DNA of 64,000 nt, taken from assembly GCA_018715125.1 (NCBI GenBank), contig DVMF01000011.1, positions 37,167 to 101,166 of the forward strand, given 5' to 3'. The position numbers and the translations under genes were made by a program. Positions 24,030 to 32,253 of the stretch are shown here, piece by piece. Position 1 is the stretch's first letter; every line of letters begins with the position of its first letter. The notes beneath the pieces are model-generated. The model ran no database searches and had not been told where the DNA came from. It worked only from the letters and a program-made list of their open reading frames with translations. This DNA is from Candidatus Coprousia avicola. GTDB lineage: Bacteria; Actinomycetota; Coriobacteriia; Coriobacteriales; Coriobacteriaceae.

Positions 24030-25197
24030 GATCGCCTGCCGTCTCGTCCGCGAGCACCGCATGCTCTTCGCCGTGTACGTGCTGCTGTTCTCGCTGCTCG
24101 GCGCCTTTGCTGCGGGCAGCCTCGGGTCCTCGGCGACCGCGGCGGGCTATGTGTCGGCGCGGCCCACGGTCGCCGTCATCGACCGCGACGGGAGCGCCGT
24201 CTCGCAGGAGCTCGCCTCGTATCTCGCCGATACCGGAGAGATGGTCGAGGTCGATGACACCCTCTACGCCCTGCAAAAAGCCGCCGCTAACAACTTTGCC
24301 AACTATGTGCTCATCATTCCCGAGGGCTACGGGGCCGAGCTTATCGATGCCGCGCGCGCCGGACATGATGCACCCGACCTCTCATGCATCGTGAGCTATA
24401 TGAGCGCATCCGGCGCCCTCGTCGACCAGCGCGTAAGCGCCTGGACTCAAGAGCTCTACGCGCTTGCCGCCGCCAGCGATGCCCCCGCGTCGGAACTCGT
24501 GCAGATGGTCGATGCCGCACAAGAGACCGGCGTCGCCGTCGAAAGCGTCCCCACCGAGGAGACGGGCCTGCCCATCACCTATTTGGTGTACTGTCAGTTT
24601 GCCCTCTACGCGCTTTTTGGAGGAATCGCCGCGATCGTGGGCACGGGGCTCTTCAGCTTGCGTCAAACCGAAATCAGGCAGCGCATCGGCGTCTCGTGCG
24701 TGGCGCAGACGCACTTCGATGCGCAGGTAGTGGGGGCGATCTCCCTCTGCGGGATGGCGGTGTGGGCCATCAACGCCTGCGTGGGACTCGTGCTGTACCG
24801 CGACGCACTCAGCACCGTACCGCCCCTGTTTGTGCAGCTCATGCTGGTAATCCTGCTCGCGCTCATGCTGGTGGGCATGGCCTTTGGGTTTCTGGTATGG
24901 CAGCTCAATGTGCGCCATGAGCTCATCCACGCCATCTGCAACATCGCCGCGATGATCGTAGCGTTTTTGGGCGGCACGTGGATCCCCCTCGACAACATGT
25001 CGGAAGCGGTCACGGCCGTGGCGCGCTTCACCCCCGGGTACTGGGCGGTAAGCGGCATGCAGGAGCTGGTGCGCGCCACCAGCGTGTCCGGCGAGCTGAT
25101 TGCATCCGTGCTGACGGACGTGGGGCTGGTGGTGCTCTTCGCCGCGACCATCGCGGCCGCCGGGCTCGCCGTAGGGCGTGCGCAACGGGCCGCGTAG
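24016..25197 (+). CDS. ABC-2 type permease, second subunit
   Basis: A 393-residue membrane protein with the same plan as its partner: an N-terminal helix (LFAVYVLLFSLLGAFAAG), an extracytoplasmic domain (about 45-195) with TVAVIDRDGSAVSQ and YVLIIPEGYG segments typical of ABC2_membrane_3 proteins, and five to six C-terminal helices. It starts inside the end of the first permease. Its stop lies 16 bp from the convergent pflA gene and no clear terminator separates them. Confidence 0.85.
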   Translation: MPIVRIACRLVREHRMLFAVYVLLFSLLGAFAAGSLGSSATAAGYVSARPTVAVIDRDGSAVSQELASYLADTGEMVEVDDTLYALQKAAANNFANYVLIIPEGYGAELIDAARAGHDAPDLSCIVSYMSASGALVDQRVSAWTQELYALAAASDAPASELVQMVDAAQETGVAVESVPTEETGLPITYLVYCQFALYALFGGIAAIVGTGLFSLRQTEIRQRIGVSCVAQTHFDAQVVGAISLCGMAVWAINACVGLVLYRDALSTVPPLFVQLMLVILLALMLVGMAFGFLVWQLNVRHELIHAICNIAAMIVAFLGGTWIPLDNMSEAVTAVARFTPGYWAVSGMQELVRATSVSGELIASVLTDVGLVVLFAATIAAAGLAVGRAQRAA

Positions 25198-25213
25198 GAG
25201 CCGCGCCGACCAC

Positions 25214-26017
25214 CTACCGCCCGCGCGCCGCCTTCATGCCGCGCAGAACCGCTTGACGAAGCTCCGGGATGCGCGCCTTGTCCATCTCCGGCACGCCGGC
25301 GAGCGGATAGGCGATGCCCAGCTGCTCGTATTTTGCGACGCCGAGCGTGTGGTAGGGCAGCATCTCGAGCCCCGCGACGTTGCGCCACGGGGCGATCAGG
25401 CGCCCGAGCGCCTCGCACTCGTCCGTCGTGTCGGTGTACCCCGGCACGATCACGTGGCGAATCACCACCGGGATGCCGCGCCGCGCCAGCTCGTCACCGA
25501 AGGCGATAATGCGCGCCGGGTCGCGCCCCGTGAGCGCGCGATGCCCCTCCGGATCGGCATGCTTGATGTCGAGCAGCACCAAATCGGTCTCATCGAGAGC
25601 GCGCGACCACCGCTCGGGATGCTCGGGATTGAAGGCGTACCCGCAGCTGTCGAGGCACGTGTGGACCCGCCCCGCCGGCCGCGCATGCATCGCGGTAAAG
25701 AGGTCGGCCAGAAACTCCGGTTGCAGGAGCGGCTCTCCGCCCGATACCGTGATACCGCCGTTTCGGTAGAACTGGCGATTGCTCTCAAACTCCCCGACCA
25801 GCTGCTCGACCGTCACCTCGGTGCCGGCGTGCGCGCCCGTCTCCCACGTATCGGGGTTATGGCAATAGAGGCAGCGCATCGGGCAGCCCTGGGTGAAGAC
25901 GACGAAGCGGATGCCCGGACCGTCGACCGTCCCCATGGTCTCCACCGAGTGGATGCGTCCGTGGGCAAACTGCGACGTCTGGATGTCGTCGTGAGCATCG
26001 AGTTGGATACGAGCCAT
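25214..26017 (-). CDS. pflA: Pyruvate formate-lyase-activating enzyme
   Basis: A 267-residue radical SAM enzyme that installs the glycyl radical on pyruvate formate-lyase. The iron-sulfur motif is C45-x3-C49-x2-C52 (GCPMRCLYC), followed by HNPDTW and TVSGGEPLLQPEF, all standard for PflA; DLVLLDIKH and LPYHTLG occur later. Start 26017 has an AAGGGG site; a much longer frame upstream looks non-coding. It is separated from pflB and the glycyl-radical gene by about 8 kb, unlike the usual pflB-pflA pair, so its expression is independent. Anaerobic fermentation is implied. Confidence 0.93.
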   Translation of the reverse strand: MARIQLDAHDDIQTSQFAHGRIHSVETMGTVDGPGIRFVVFTQGCPMRCLYCHNPDTWETGAHAGTEVTVEQLVGEFESNRQFYRNGGITVSGGEPLLQPEFLADLFTAMHARPAGRVHTCLDSCGYAFNPEHPERWSRALDETDLVLLDIKHADPEGHRALTGRDPARIIAFGDELARRGIPVVIRHVIVPGYTDTTDECEALGRLIAPWRNVAGLEMLPYHTLGVAKYEQLGIAYPLAGVPEMDKARIPELRQAVLRGMKAARGR

Positions 26018-26346
26018 GGCTACCCCTTCCACAGGCGCGAGCGCGCCCGCACCAGTATTGTAGTCCATGCGCAGGACGGGGCCGAATGTGGCCGTGCGCC
26101 GACACGACTGCGCACCACCACACCCCAAGCGTTTATGTCGCCCGGGTTTCCGGGTCATATCTGGGCCTTTGCCAAGCGGTTTCCATTCAAGGCGCAACGC
26201 GGCGGAAAAGAGCCCGACATACTCCGCCCCTACGATGGGCCGCAACGGGGTGCGGAGCATAGGGCCGCCCCATCGCCCTGCGGTGCATCGGCCGCCTCCT
26301 CGCTCCGCGACCCGGGCCCAACGCACGTCTCGAGAAGGGAATCGCC
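26018..26346. other. 329-bp divergent spacer between pflA and the cyclase gene
   Basis: This region must hold the promoters of both flanking genes, but no convincing -35/-10 pair is visible. A CGATGGG/CCCATCG pairing (about 26234-26276) could form a leader hairpin for the plus-strand gene. No known riboswitch was recognised. Confidence 0.3.
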
Positions 26347-27171
26347 ATGTCTGCCACCAGCCCGTCCACGCACACCACGTCGACCGCCCGCTCCCGCACC
26401 GCCGTCCGCGGGCTCTGGGACCTCGTCGCCGAGCTCAAGGGAGAGCGCTACCGCTGGGTCGATCTCACCCACACGCTCTCCGCCCAGACACCGCACTGGT
26501 ACGGTTTCAGCCCCTTCGCGAGCAAGCTGCTCTTTGACTACCTGCCAGGCACCCCCGATGCCATGGCCGCTCCGATGCGCTGCTACGAATACTCCGTCGC
26601 ATCGCAGTACGGCACGCACGTCGACGCGCCGCGGCACTTCTGGGCAACGGGGCGCGCGCTCGACGCCATCGGCCCGAGCGAGCTTATCATGCCGCTGTGC
26701 GTCATCGACCGGCACGAGGCATGCGCGGCAGACCCCGACTACGTGCTCACCACCGACGACCTCACCGCTTGGGAAGACGAGCACGGACGCATCCCGGAGG
26801 GTTCGTTCGTGGCGTTTCGCTCCGATTGGTCGCGCAAGTCCGATCTCGAGAACAAGGACGCCAGCGGCCAGCCGCACTACCCCGGCTGGGGCCTCGATGC
26901 CATCCGCTGGCTCGTACACGAGCGCAACATCGCCGCCATCGGACACGAGCCCGCCGACACCGACCCGGCTCGCGTCACCACGCGCAAGGGCTTCTACCCC
27001 TACCCCGCCGAGCAGTACATCCTTGCCGAGGACCGCTATCAGATCGAGGTGATGGACCATCTGGACGAGGTGCCCGAGACGGGGGCGCTCATCGTCTGTG
27101 CCTTCCCCAAGCTGCTCGACGGCGTGGGCTACCCGGCGCGCTGCTTTGCCATCTGCCCGGTCGAGGAGTAA
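26347..27171 (+). CDS. Cyclase-family metal-dependent hydrolase
   Basis: A 274-residue protein of the cyclase/kynurenine-formamidase-like family (PF04199 type), which hydrolyses amides or esters with a bound metal. The signature is QYGTHVDAPRHFW (about 87-99); the usual first histidine of H-x-G-T-H-x-D is replaced by glutamine. WVDLTHTLS near residue 37 is the conserved N-terminal segment. About 60 residues longer than KynB. AAGGGA precedes the start. The ketopantoate-reductase-like gene lies 51 bp downstream on the same strand and may be co-transcribed. Substrate unknown. Confidence 0.82.
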   Translation: MSATSPSTHTTSTARSRTAVRGLWDLVAELKGERYRWVDLTHTLSAQTPHWYGFSPFASKLLFDYLPGTPDAMAAPMRCYEYSVASQYGTHVDAPRHFWATGRALDAIGPSELIMPLCVIDRHEACAADPDYVLTTDDLTAWEDEHGRIPEGSFVAFRSDWSRKSDLENKDASGQPHYPGWGLDAIRWLVHERNIAAIGHEPADTDPARVTTRKGFYPYPAEQYILAEDRYQIEVMDHLDEVPETGALIVCAFPKLLDGVGYPARCFAICPVEE

Positions 27172-27222
27172 GGTAAGCCCAACGTCATCAGACTACGCCC
27201 ATCGGCGAGTGAGGAGATCGGT

Positions 27223-28137
27223 ATGCACATCGAGCGCGTCGCTATCGTGGGGCGCGGGGCCGTGGGCCTCATGTACGGCAGCATCATGGCCGCGCGCCTC
27301 GCACCCGGATCCGTCGTGTTTGCCATGGACGACGCACGTTTCCGCCGCCACGCGGGCGAGGACGTCACCATCAACGGGGAGCCCCTTGCCGTGCCGACGA
27401 TCCCCATGAGCGAGGCCGAGCCCGTCGACCTCGTCATCCTCGCCGTCAAGGCAAGCGGACTCGACGCCGCCATCGACAGCATGGCGCCGCTTATCGGGCC
27501 CAAGACCATCATCGCGTCGCTCCTCAACGGCATTACGAGCGAGGAGCGCATCGCGGCGCGCTACGGCTGGGCGCACACGGTCCTCGGCATCTGCCAGGGT
27601 ATGGACGCGGTGTACCTCGCCGGCGCGCTCACCTATACGCACGCGGGCGAGATCCGCTTTGGCGCGGCGCCGGAAACGGAGGCCGGCGTGGTCGAGGCTC
27701 TTGCCGACTTCTACGCCCGCGCGGGCATCCCCCATGTGGTCGAGGCGGACCCCCGCCGCCGCATGTGGGTGAAGCTCATGCTCAACGTGGGCATCAACCA
27801 GACGTGCATGGCCTTCGGCGGCACCTACGGCAGCGCGAGCGAGGCGGGCAGCGAGCAGAACCGCTGCTTTATCGCCGCCATGCGCGAGGCGCTCGCCGTC
27901 GGCCGCGCCGAGGGCGTGCAGATGGACGAGGGGGACCTCACCGCGATGGCGCGCCTCATCGCCGGTCTCGACCAGAGCGGCATGCCCTCGATGGCGCAAG
28001 ACCGCATCGCGCGGCGCACCACCGAGGTGGAGGAGTTCGCGGGCACCATCTGCCGGCTCGCCGCCAAGCACGATATCCTCGTCCCCACCAACGCCTGGCT
28101 CGCCCGGCGCATCCGTGCGATCGAGAGCTCCTATTAG
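27223..28137 (+). CDS. Ketopantoate reductase family protein
   Basis: A 304-residue ApbA/PanE-fold NADPH-dependent reductase. The dinucleotide loop is VGRGAVG (9-15), and the WVKLMLNVGINQTC segment (about 184-197) carries the catalytic lysine and binding asparagine of the family. PanE reduces 2-dehydropantoate for pantothenate and CoA synthesis, but many members outside pan operons act on other 2-oxoacids, and no pan gene is nearby. It may function with the cyclase-family hydrolase upstream. A GAGGAGA-like site precedes the ATG. Confidence 0.8.
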   Translation: MHIERVAIVGRGAVGLMYGSIMAARLAPGSVVFAMDDARFRRHAGEDVTINGEPLAVPTIPMSEAEPVDLVILAVKASGLDAAIDSMAPLIGPKTIIASLLNGITSEERIAARYGWAHTVLGICQGMDAVYLAGALTYTHAGEIRFGAAPETEAGVVEALADFYARAGIPHVVEADPRRRMWVKLMLNVGINQTCMAFGGTYGSASEAGSEQNRCFIAAMREALAVGRAEGVQMDEGDLTAMARLIAGLDQSGMPSMAQDRIARRTTEVEEFAGTICRLAAKHDILVPTNAWLARRIRAIESSY

Positions 28138-28175
28138 CCTGACGCAGCTGCTGCGCGCGTGCCGCCGCCGTCGCC

Positions 28176-29387
28176 TCAGGACGCCACGCGCGGCGCGCGC
28201 ATCAACCGGAACAGCCAGCCAAAGGCGAGGAGCGCCCCCACCAGCGCCAGCGCACCGCCCGCGTACCCGACAGCCGCGATCGAGATGCCCGAGACCACCA
28301 TGCCGCCCACCGCGGTGCCGGTGCCGATGCCAAAGTTGAAGAGGCCCGAGTAGATGGACATGGCAACCGTCGCGTCGTCTGCCGAGGCAGCCTTCATAAG
28401 CTCGGACTGAAACGCGATGTTGAAGGCGGTGCCGCAGATGCCCCAGACAAGACAGGCGGCAACCATGGCGGCAAACGACGCGGAGGCCGCTTGCAGGCAA
28501 AAGAGCACCGCCGTTAATCCGATGATGACCGTGCCCAAAAACGCGAAACGGTGCCCGTCGAAGAAGCGGGCGAACAGAAAGCTCGCCACCAAGCCCGCCG
28601 CGCCGAATATCGTGAGCAGCAGCGTTGTGGTGCCCGCGTCGAAGCCGCCCACCTGGCCCAAAAACGGCTCGATGTAGCCATAGGCCACGTAGAACCCCAT
28701 CGAGAGGCAGACGACCACTACGTAGATCCCCATGAGCACGCGGTTCTTGGCGAGCCCGGGCAGGCGCTTGAGGGTGAAGCGCTCGGTTGCCGGCAGTGAG
28801 GGAAACACGACGGCCTGATAGATGACGAGCGCCACCGCGATTGCGCCCACGCAGGCAAACGTCATGCGCCAGCCGACGGCGAGGCCGATGGCACGGCCGA
28901 GCGGCATGCCCACCACCGAGGCGATCGAGGTACCCGTGGTGACCATGCTGAGGGCGAGGGCCGCATGCCGGTCGCCCGCAATGCGCGTGGCGACCACCGG
29001 GGCGATGGACCAGAAGATGGCGTGCGCGGCAGCCACGAGGAGGCGCGCCGCCGTCAACAGCGCGAAGGTGGGCGCGATGGCGGCGCACACCTGACCGAGC
29101 GCGAACACGGCCACCACCGCAAGCAGCAGCGGTTTGAACGAGAAGCGCGATGCGGCAACCATCAGCGGAAGCGACAGGAGCATGACGCCCCACGCGTAGA
29201 CGGAGATCATGAGGCCCGTCGTCGCCTCGGAGAGCGAAAACGACGCGGCGATGCTCGTCAGCAGGCCGACGGGCATGAACTCCGAGGTGTTGAACACAAA
29301 GGCGAGCAGCGTCATGCCCAGAAGCGGCAGCCACTGCGCCCTCGTCATGCCGCCGCGATGCTGGCTGGGCGTCTCCTCATGCTTCAT
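28176..29387 (-). CDS. MFS transporter (SotB/AraJ-like efflux)
   Basis: A 403-residue major facilitator superfamily transporter with twelve hydrophobic segments. The start region (FNTSEFMPVGLLTSIAASF) and SVYAWGVMLLSLPLM strongly resemble the SotB/YdeA/AraJ sugar and drug efflux group, in which TSEFMPVGLL is a family mark. The ATG at 29387 or a GTG at 29399 could start it; the G-rich ribosome site does not decide. It stands alone between convergent and same-strand neighbours. Substrate cannot be predicted. Confidence 0.85.
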   Translation of the reverse strand: MKHEETPSQHRGGMTRAQWLPLLGMTLLAFVFNTSEFMPVGLLTSIAASFSLSEATTGLMISVYAWGVMLLSLPLMVAASRFSFKPLLLAVVAVFALGQVCAAIAPTFALLTAARLLVAAAHAIFWSIAPVVATRIAGDRHAALALSMVTTGTSIASVVGMPLGRAIGLAVGWRMTFACVGAIAVALVIYQAVVFPSLPATERFTLKRLPGLAKNRVLMGIYVVVVCLSMGFYVAYGYIEPFLGQVGGFDAGTTTLLLTIFGAAGLVASFLFARFFDGHRFAFLGTVIIGLTAVLFCLQAASASFAAMVAACLVWGICGTAFNIAFQSELMKAASADDATVAMSIYSGLFNFGIGTGTAVGGMVVSGISIAAVGYAGGALALVGALLAFGWLFRLMRAPRVAS

Positions 29388-29504
29388 GGTAGTAATCACA
29401 TCCCCCCGAGGCGGCCGTCGGCAACTCCGGCAACCGCACTAGATGTACGCACAAGTCGGGAATGGTAGCCCAAAACCGACCCCTGCAAACGCGCTTCTGC
29501 CAAT

Positions 29505-30314
29505 TCACGGTTTGCGCATCCGTTGATGCGCAGAACGGGCGTCTACCGGCGCACCATGCGCGCTCTCGCCTTTTGCGCGCCAAGCCGTTTGATACTTGTA
29601 CAGCAGCCTCTCGAACGCCAGGATGCAGCAGCCCGTAAAACTTCCCGGCTCCACATTAGCCGAGTCGAGCGGCTGGTCGTCTTCAACCAGAAACAGCATA
29701 TCGGAGGCATCGGCAACGGGGCTGTGCTCGTTACCCACGAAGGCCGCCAACGGTATGCGATGCTCTTTGCACTCGTCGACAATGCGAACCATCGCAGGCG
29801 TTGTTCCTGATTTCGAGATAACGATCATCATGGAGAGACGCGGACCCAAGCTGTGGATGAATTGGTCTGCATCCAGGTAACTCTGCTCGACCACCGGAAA
29901 GCCACGCCCCAAGAGCTTCGTCTGAATGTACTCGCTAATCAGGTGCGAGTACCCTTCCCCTTTGACACCGATGAGCTCCCGCGCATCGAGATAGCCGTAG
30001 AACCGCTGCAGATGCTCATTGCGGTAGACAAGACTCGCCCGCAGCTCGCTCGACGATAGAATTGAATCCCTCCGGCCCATCTCGTTCAGGTGCAGCCCAT
30101 ACACCATCTCGCGAAAGCCTGCGTATCCGAGTTTCTTGGCAACGCGTGTTACCGACGTCATGCTCGTATAGCACCGTTGGGCGACATCTCGTATGGATAT
30201 CCGCGCGTTATCACCTGTCTCATCAAGTAGATACGTTACGATGCGCCGTTCGGTATCCGTAAGATTTACGGTTGGAAACAATTTCGCCACGCGCTCGATC
30301 TCATCTGAGCCCAT
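29505..30314 (-). CDS. RpiR/MurR family transcriptional regulator
   Basis: A 269-residue sugar-phosphate-responsive regulator. The N-terminal HTH_6 domain (about 1-77) includes RIVTYLLDE and SMTSVTRVAKKLGYAGFREM; the C-terminal half is an SIS domain that binds a phosphosugar (MIVISKSGTTPAMVRIVDEC). It is divergent from the PTS EIICB and GH4 genes, whose intergenic region carries TGAA-N4-TTCA palindromes, so it most likely controls that operon and senses the 6-phospho sugar. The start at 30314 is used because the helix-turn-helix begins soon after. Confidence 0.9.
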   Translation of the reverse strand: MGSDEIERVAKLFPTVNLTDTERRIVTYLLDETGDNARISIRDVAQRCYTSMTSVTRVAKKLGYAGFREMVYGLHLNEMGRRDSILSSSELRASLVYRNEHLQRFYGYLDARELIGVKGEGYSHLISEYIQTKLLGRGFPVVEQSYLDADQFIHSLGPRLSMMIVISKSGTTPAMVRIVDECKEHRIPLAAFVGNEHSPVADASDMLFLVEDDQPLDSANVEPGSFTGCCILAFERLLYKYQTAWRAKGESAHGAPVDARSAHQRMRKP

Positions 30315-30391
30315 AGTTCCCCGCTTCCTCAAAGCGCTGTTCGGTAGCAACGGTATTGTCGATGAGAGACCCGTACATATGCTGGTTTACG

Positions 30392-30413
30392 TGAATATTT
30401 TCATAAATGTGAA
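30392..30413. promoter_or_regulatory. Candidate RpiR operator for the PTS operon
   Basis: Two overlapping palindromes, TGAA-TATT-TTCA (30392-30403) and TTCA-N6-TGAA (30400-30413), share a TTCA arm in an AT-rich patch. RpiR-family regulators often bind TGAA/TTCA inverted repeats. A TATACAAT sequence at 30446-30453 may be the -10 of the PTS operon; no good -35 is present, which would fit activation. Between there and the GTG start at 30600 the leader holds nothing else recognisable. Confidence 0.5.
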
Positions 30414-30599
30414 GGCTAATCACAGGATTGTGTGGTTTTCTTGCCTATACAATCGTTCATGGCCATGCAAGCAGATACAGACACCGGTGTCTCACTCTGG
30501 AAACAACCTGCAGCCTATGATGCCCTCCCTGCGGCTCGTCCCGTAGCATGAGATGCATCATGCTGGTATGCAAAAACGAAAAAGAGGAGAGATGCACCA

Positions 30600-32219
30600 G
30601 TGAAATCGACTGCAAAATCGGGCACCCACCGCATCGGTATGGCGCAATTCCAGCGCTTCGGCGGCGCCATGCTCACCCCTGTTCTTTTCTTTATGTTCTC
30701 GGGCATCGTTGTCGCCATCACATCTGTTCTCATCAACCCTTCCCTTGTCGGATCCATCGCCAACGAGGGCACCGCTTGGTACGGATTCTGGACTACCATC
30801 AATAACGGCGGATGGACGGTCTTCAACAACATGGAGATCCTCTTCGCCATCGGCCTTGCCTACGGCCTTTCCGATAACGCCAAGGGTCGCGCCGCCCTCG
30901 AAGCGTTCGTCCTCTATATGACCTTCAACGTCTTCGTCAACAATTTACTCACCTTCTTTGGACCTACGTTTGGCATCGACCTCGCTACAGCAGAGACCGG
31001 CATCAAGGCAATAGGTGGCATCACCACGCTCGATACCGGTTTCTTGGGCGCCATCCTCGTCGCCGCTATCATCGTATGGCTCCACAATCGCTTCTTCGAG
31101 AAGCGTCTCCCCGATTGGCTCGCTATCTTCCAAGGCTCCGCGCTTGTTGCCGCCGTCGGCTTCCCAGTCATGTTCGTACTCGCCGGTATCTTCTGCTTCG
31201 TGTGGCCAACCATCCAAGAAGCCATCAACTCGCTGCAATACTTCCTGTCCAATGCGGGACTTCTTGGCGTATGGATCTACACATTCCTCGAGAAGGCATT
31301 GCTCCCCACCGGCCTGCATCACTTCATCTACTCCCCGTTCCAGTACGGCCCCGCAGTCGTCGAGGGAGGCATCACCTACTACTGGATGGAGCACCTGCAG
31401 GAGTTCGCCACCTCTACCGCAGGGCTGACCACTATCTTCCCCGAGGGTGGATTCCAACTTCAGGGCCTTTCCAATTTCTTCGGCATCCCCGGCATCGCCC
31501 TCGCGTTCTACTTCACGTCGCGCAAAGAAAACCGCAAGAAGATGCTCGCGCTCTGCGTCCCGGGTGTCATCACCGCGTGCTTCTGCGGCATCACCGAGCC
31601 CTTTGATTACACCTTCCTGTTCGTCGCGCCCGTCCTGTTCTTTGTCCACGCTTTCCTGGCGGCCACGTTTGCGACCATCCAGTATGCATTCGGCCTGTCC
31701 GGTGACATGGGCGGCGGCCTAATCGACATCTTCGCAAAGAACATCATTCCTATGTGGCAGAACCACTGGGGATCCTATGTGGTGATGTTCATCATCGGCG
31801 CCATCTCCATCGCGGTGTACTTCATCGTCTTCCGCTATCTCATTTTGAAGTTCGACTTCCCGACGCCCGGTCGCGGTGAAGACGTCGAGTTCCACACCAA
31901 AAGCGATTACCGCGAGAAGCTCGCTGCAGGTGCAGAGGCCGACGCCGCATCGCTCGATGAGGCAGCTGGCTACCTTGTCGCCTTCGGTGGTCCCGAGAAC
32001 ATCAAGTCAATCACAAACTGCATGACGCGCCTACGCGTCACGGTGAACGACCCCGCCCTCGTCAAAGACGACAAGGCCTTCACCGAATGGGGCGCCAAGG
32101 GAGTTGTGCGCAACGGAGATGCTTTCCAGGTCATCGTTGGCCTCTCTGTGCCCCAGATCGCCGAGGCGTTTAAAAAGCTCGTCGACGGCAGGGCAAAGAT
32201 GCCTGCCGGCATTGCCTAA
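30600..32219 (+). CDS. PTS alpha-glucoside-type EIICB permease
   Basis: A 539-residue phosphotransferase permease that imports and phosphorylates a sugar. Residues about 1-425 form the EIIC membrane domain (QRFGGAMLTPVLFF start, TGLHHF, GITEPFDYTFLF), most like the GlvC/MalX glucose-family branch; residues about 450-530 form EIIB, with phospho-cysteine C474 in SITNCMTRLRV. No EIIA domain is attached, so a shared EIIA-Glc-like protein elsewhere must supply phosphate. GTG start with AGGAGA upstream. The GH4 glycosidase follows after 34 bp, so the imported sugar is a glucoside disaccharide. Confidence 0.9.
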   Translation: MKSTAKSGTHRIGMAQFQRFGGAMLTPVLFFMFSGIVVAITSVLINPSLVGSIANEGTAWYGFWTTINNGGWTVFNNMEILFAIGLAYGLSDNAKGRAALEAFVLYMTFNVFVNNLLTFFGPTFGIDLATAETGIKAIGGITTLDTGFLGAILVAAIIVWLHNRFFEKRLPDWLAIFQGSALVAAVGFPVMFVLAGIFCFVWPTIQEAINSLQYFLSNAGLLGVWIYTFLEKALLPTGLHHFIYSPFQYGPAVVEGGITYYWMEHLQEFATSTAGLTTIFPEGGFQLQGLSNFFGIPGIALAFYFTSRKENRKKMLALCVPGVITACFCGITEPFDYTFLFVAPVLFFVHAFLAATFATIQYAFGLSGDMGGGLIDIFAKNIIPMWQNHWGSYVVMFIIGAISIAVYFIVFRYLILKFDFPTPGRGEDVEFHTKSDYREKLAAGAEADAASLDEAAGYLVAFGGPENIKSITNCMTRLRVTVNDPALVKDDKAFTEWGAKGVVRNGDAFQVIVGLSVPQIAEAFKKLVDGRAKMPAGIA

Positions 32220-32253
32220 ACCCTAAACACGTACCCACTACGAGGAGAAACAC

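Noticed and set aside
29457..29480. CGGGAATGG...AAAACC similar to the hairpin region at 17711-17730
   Set aside because: The match needs gaps and is short; not enough to call a repeat family from two places.
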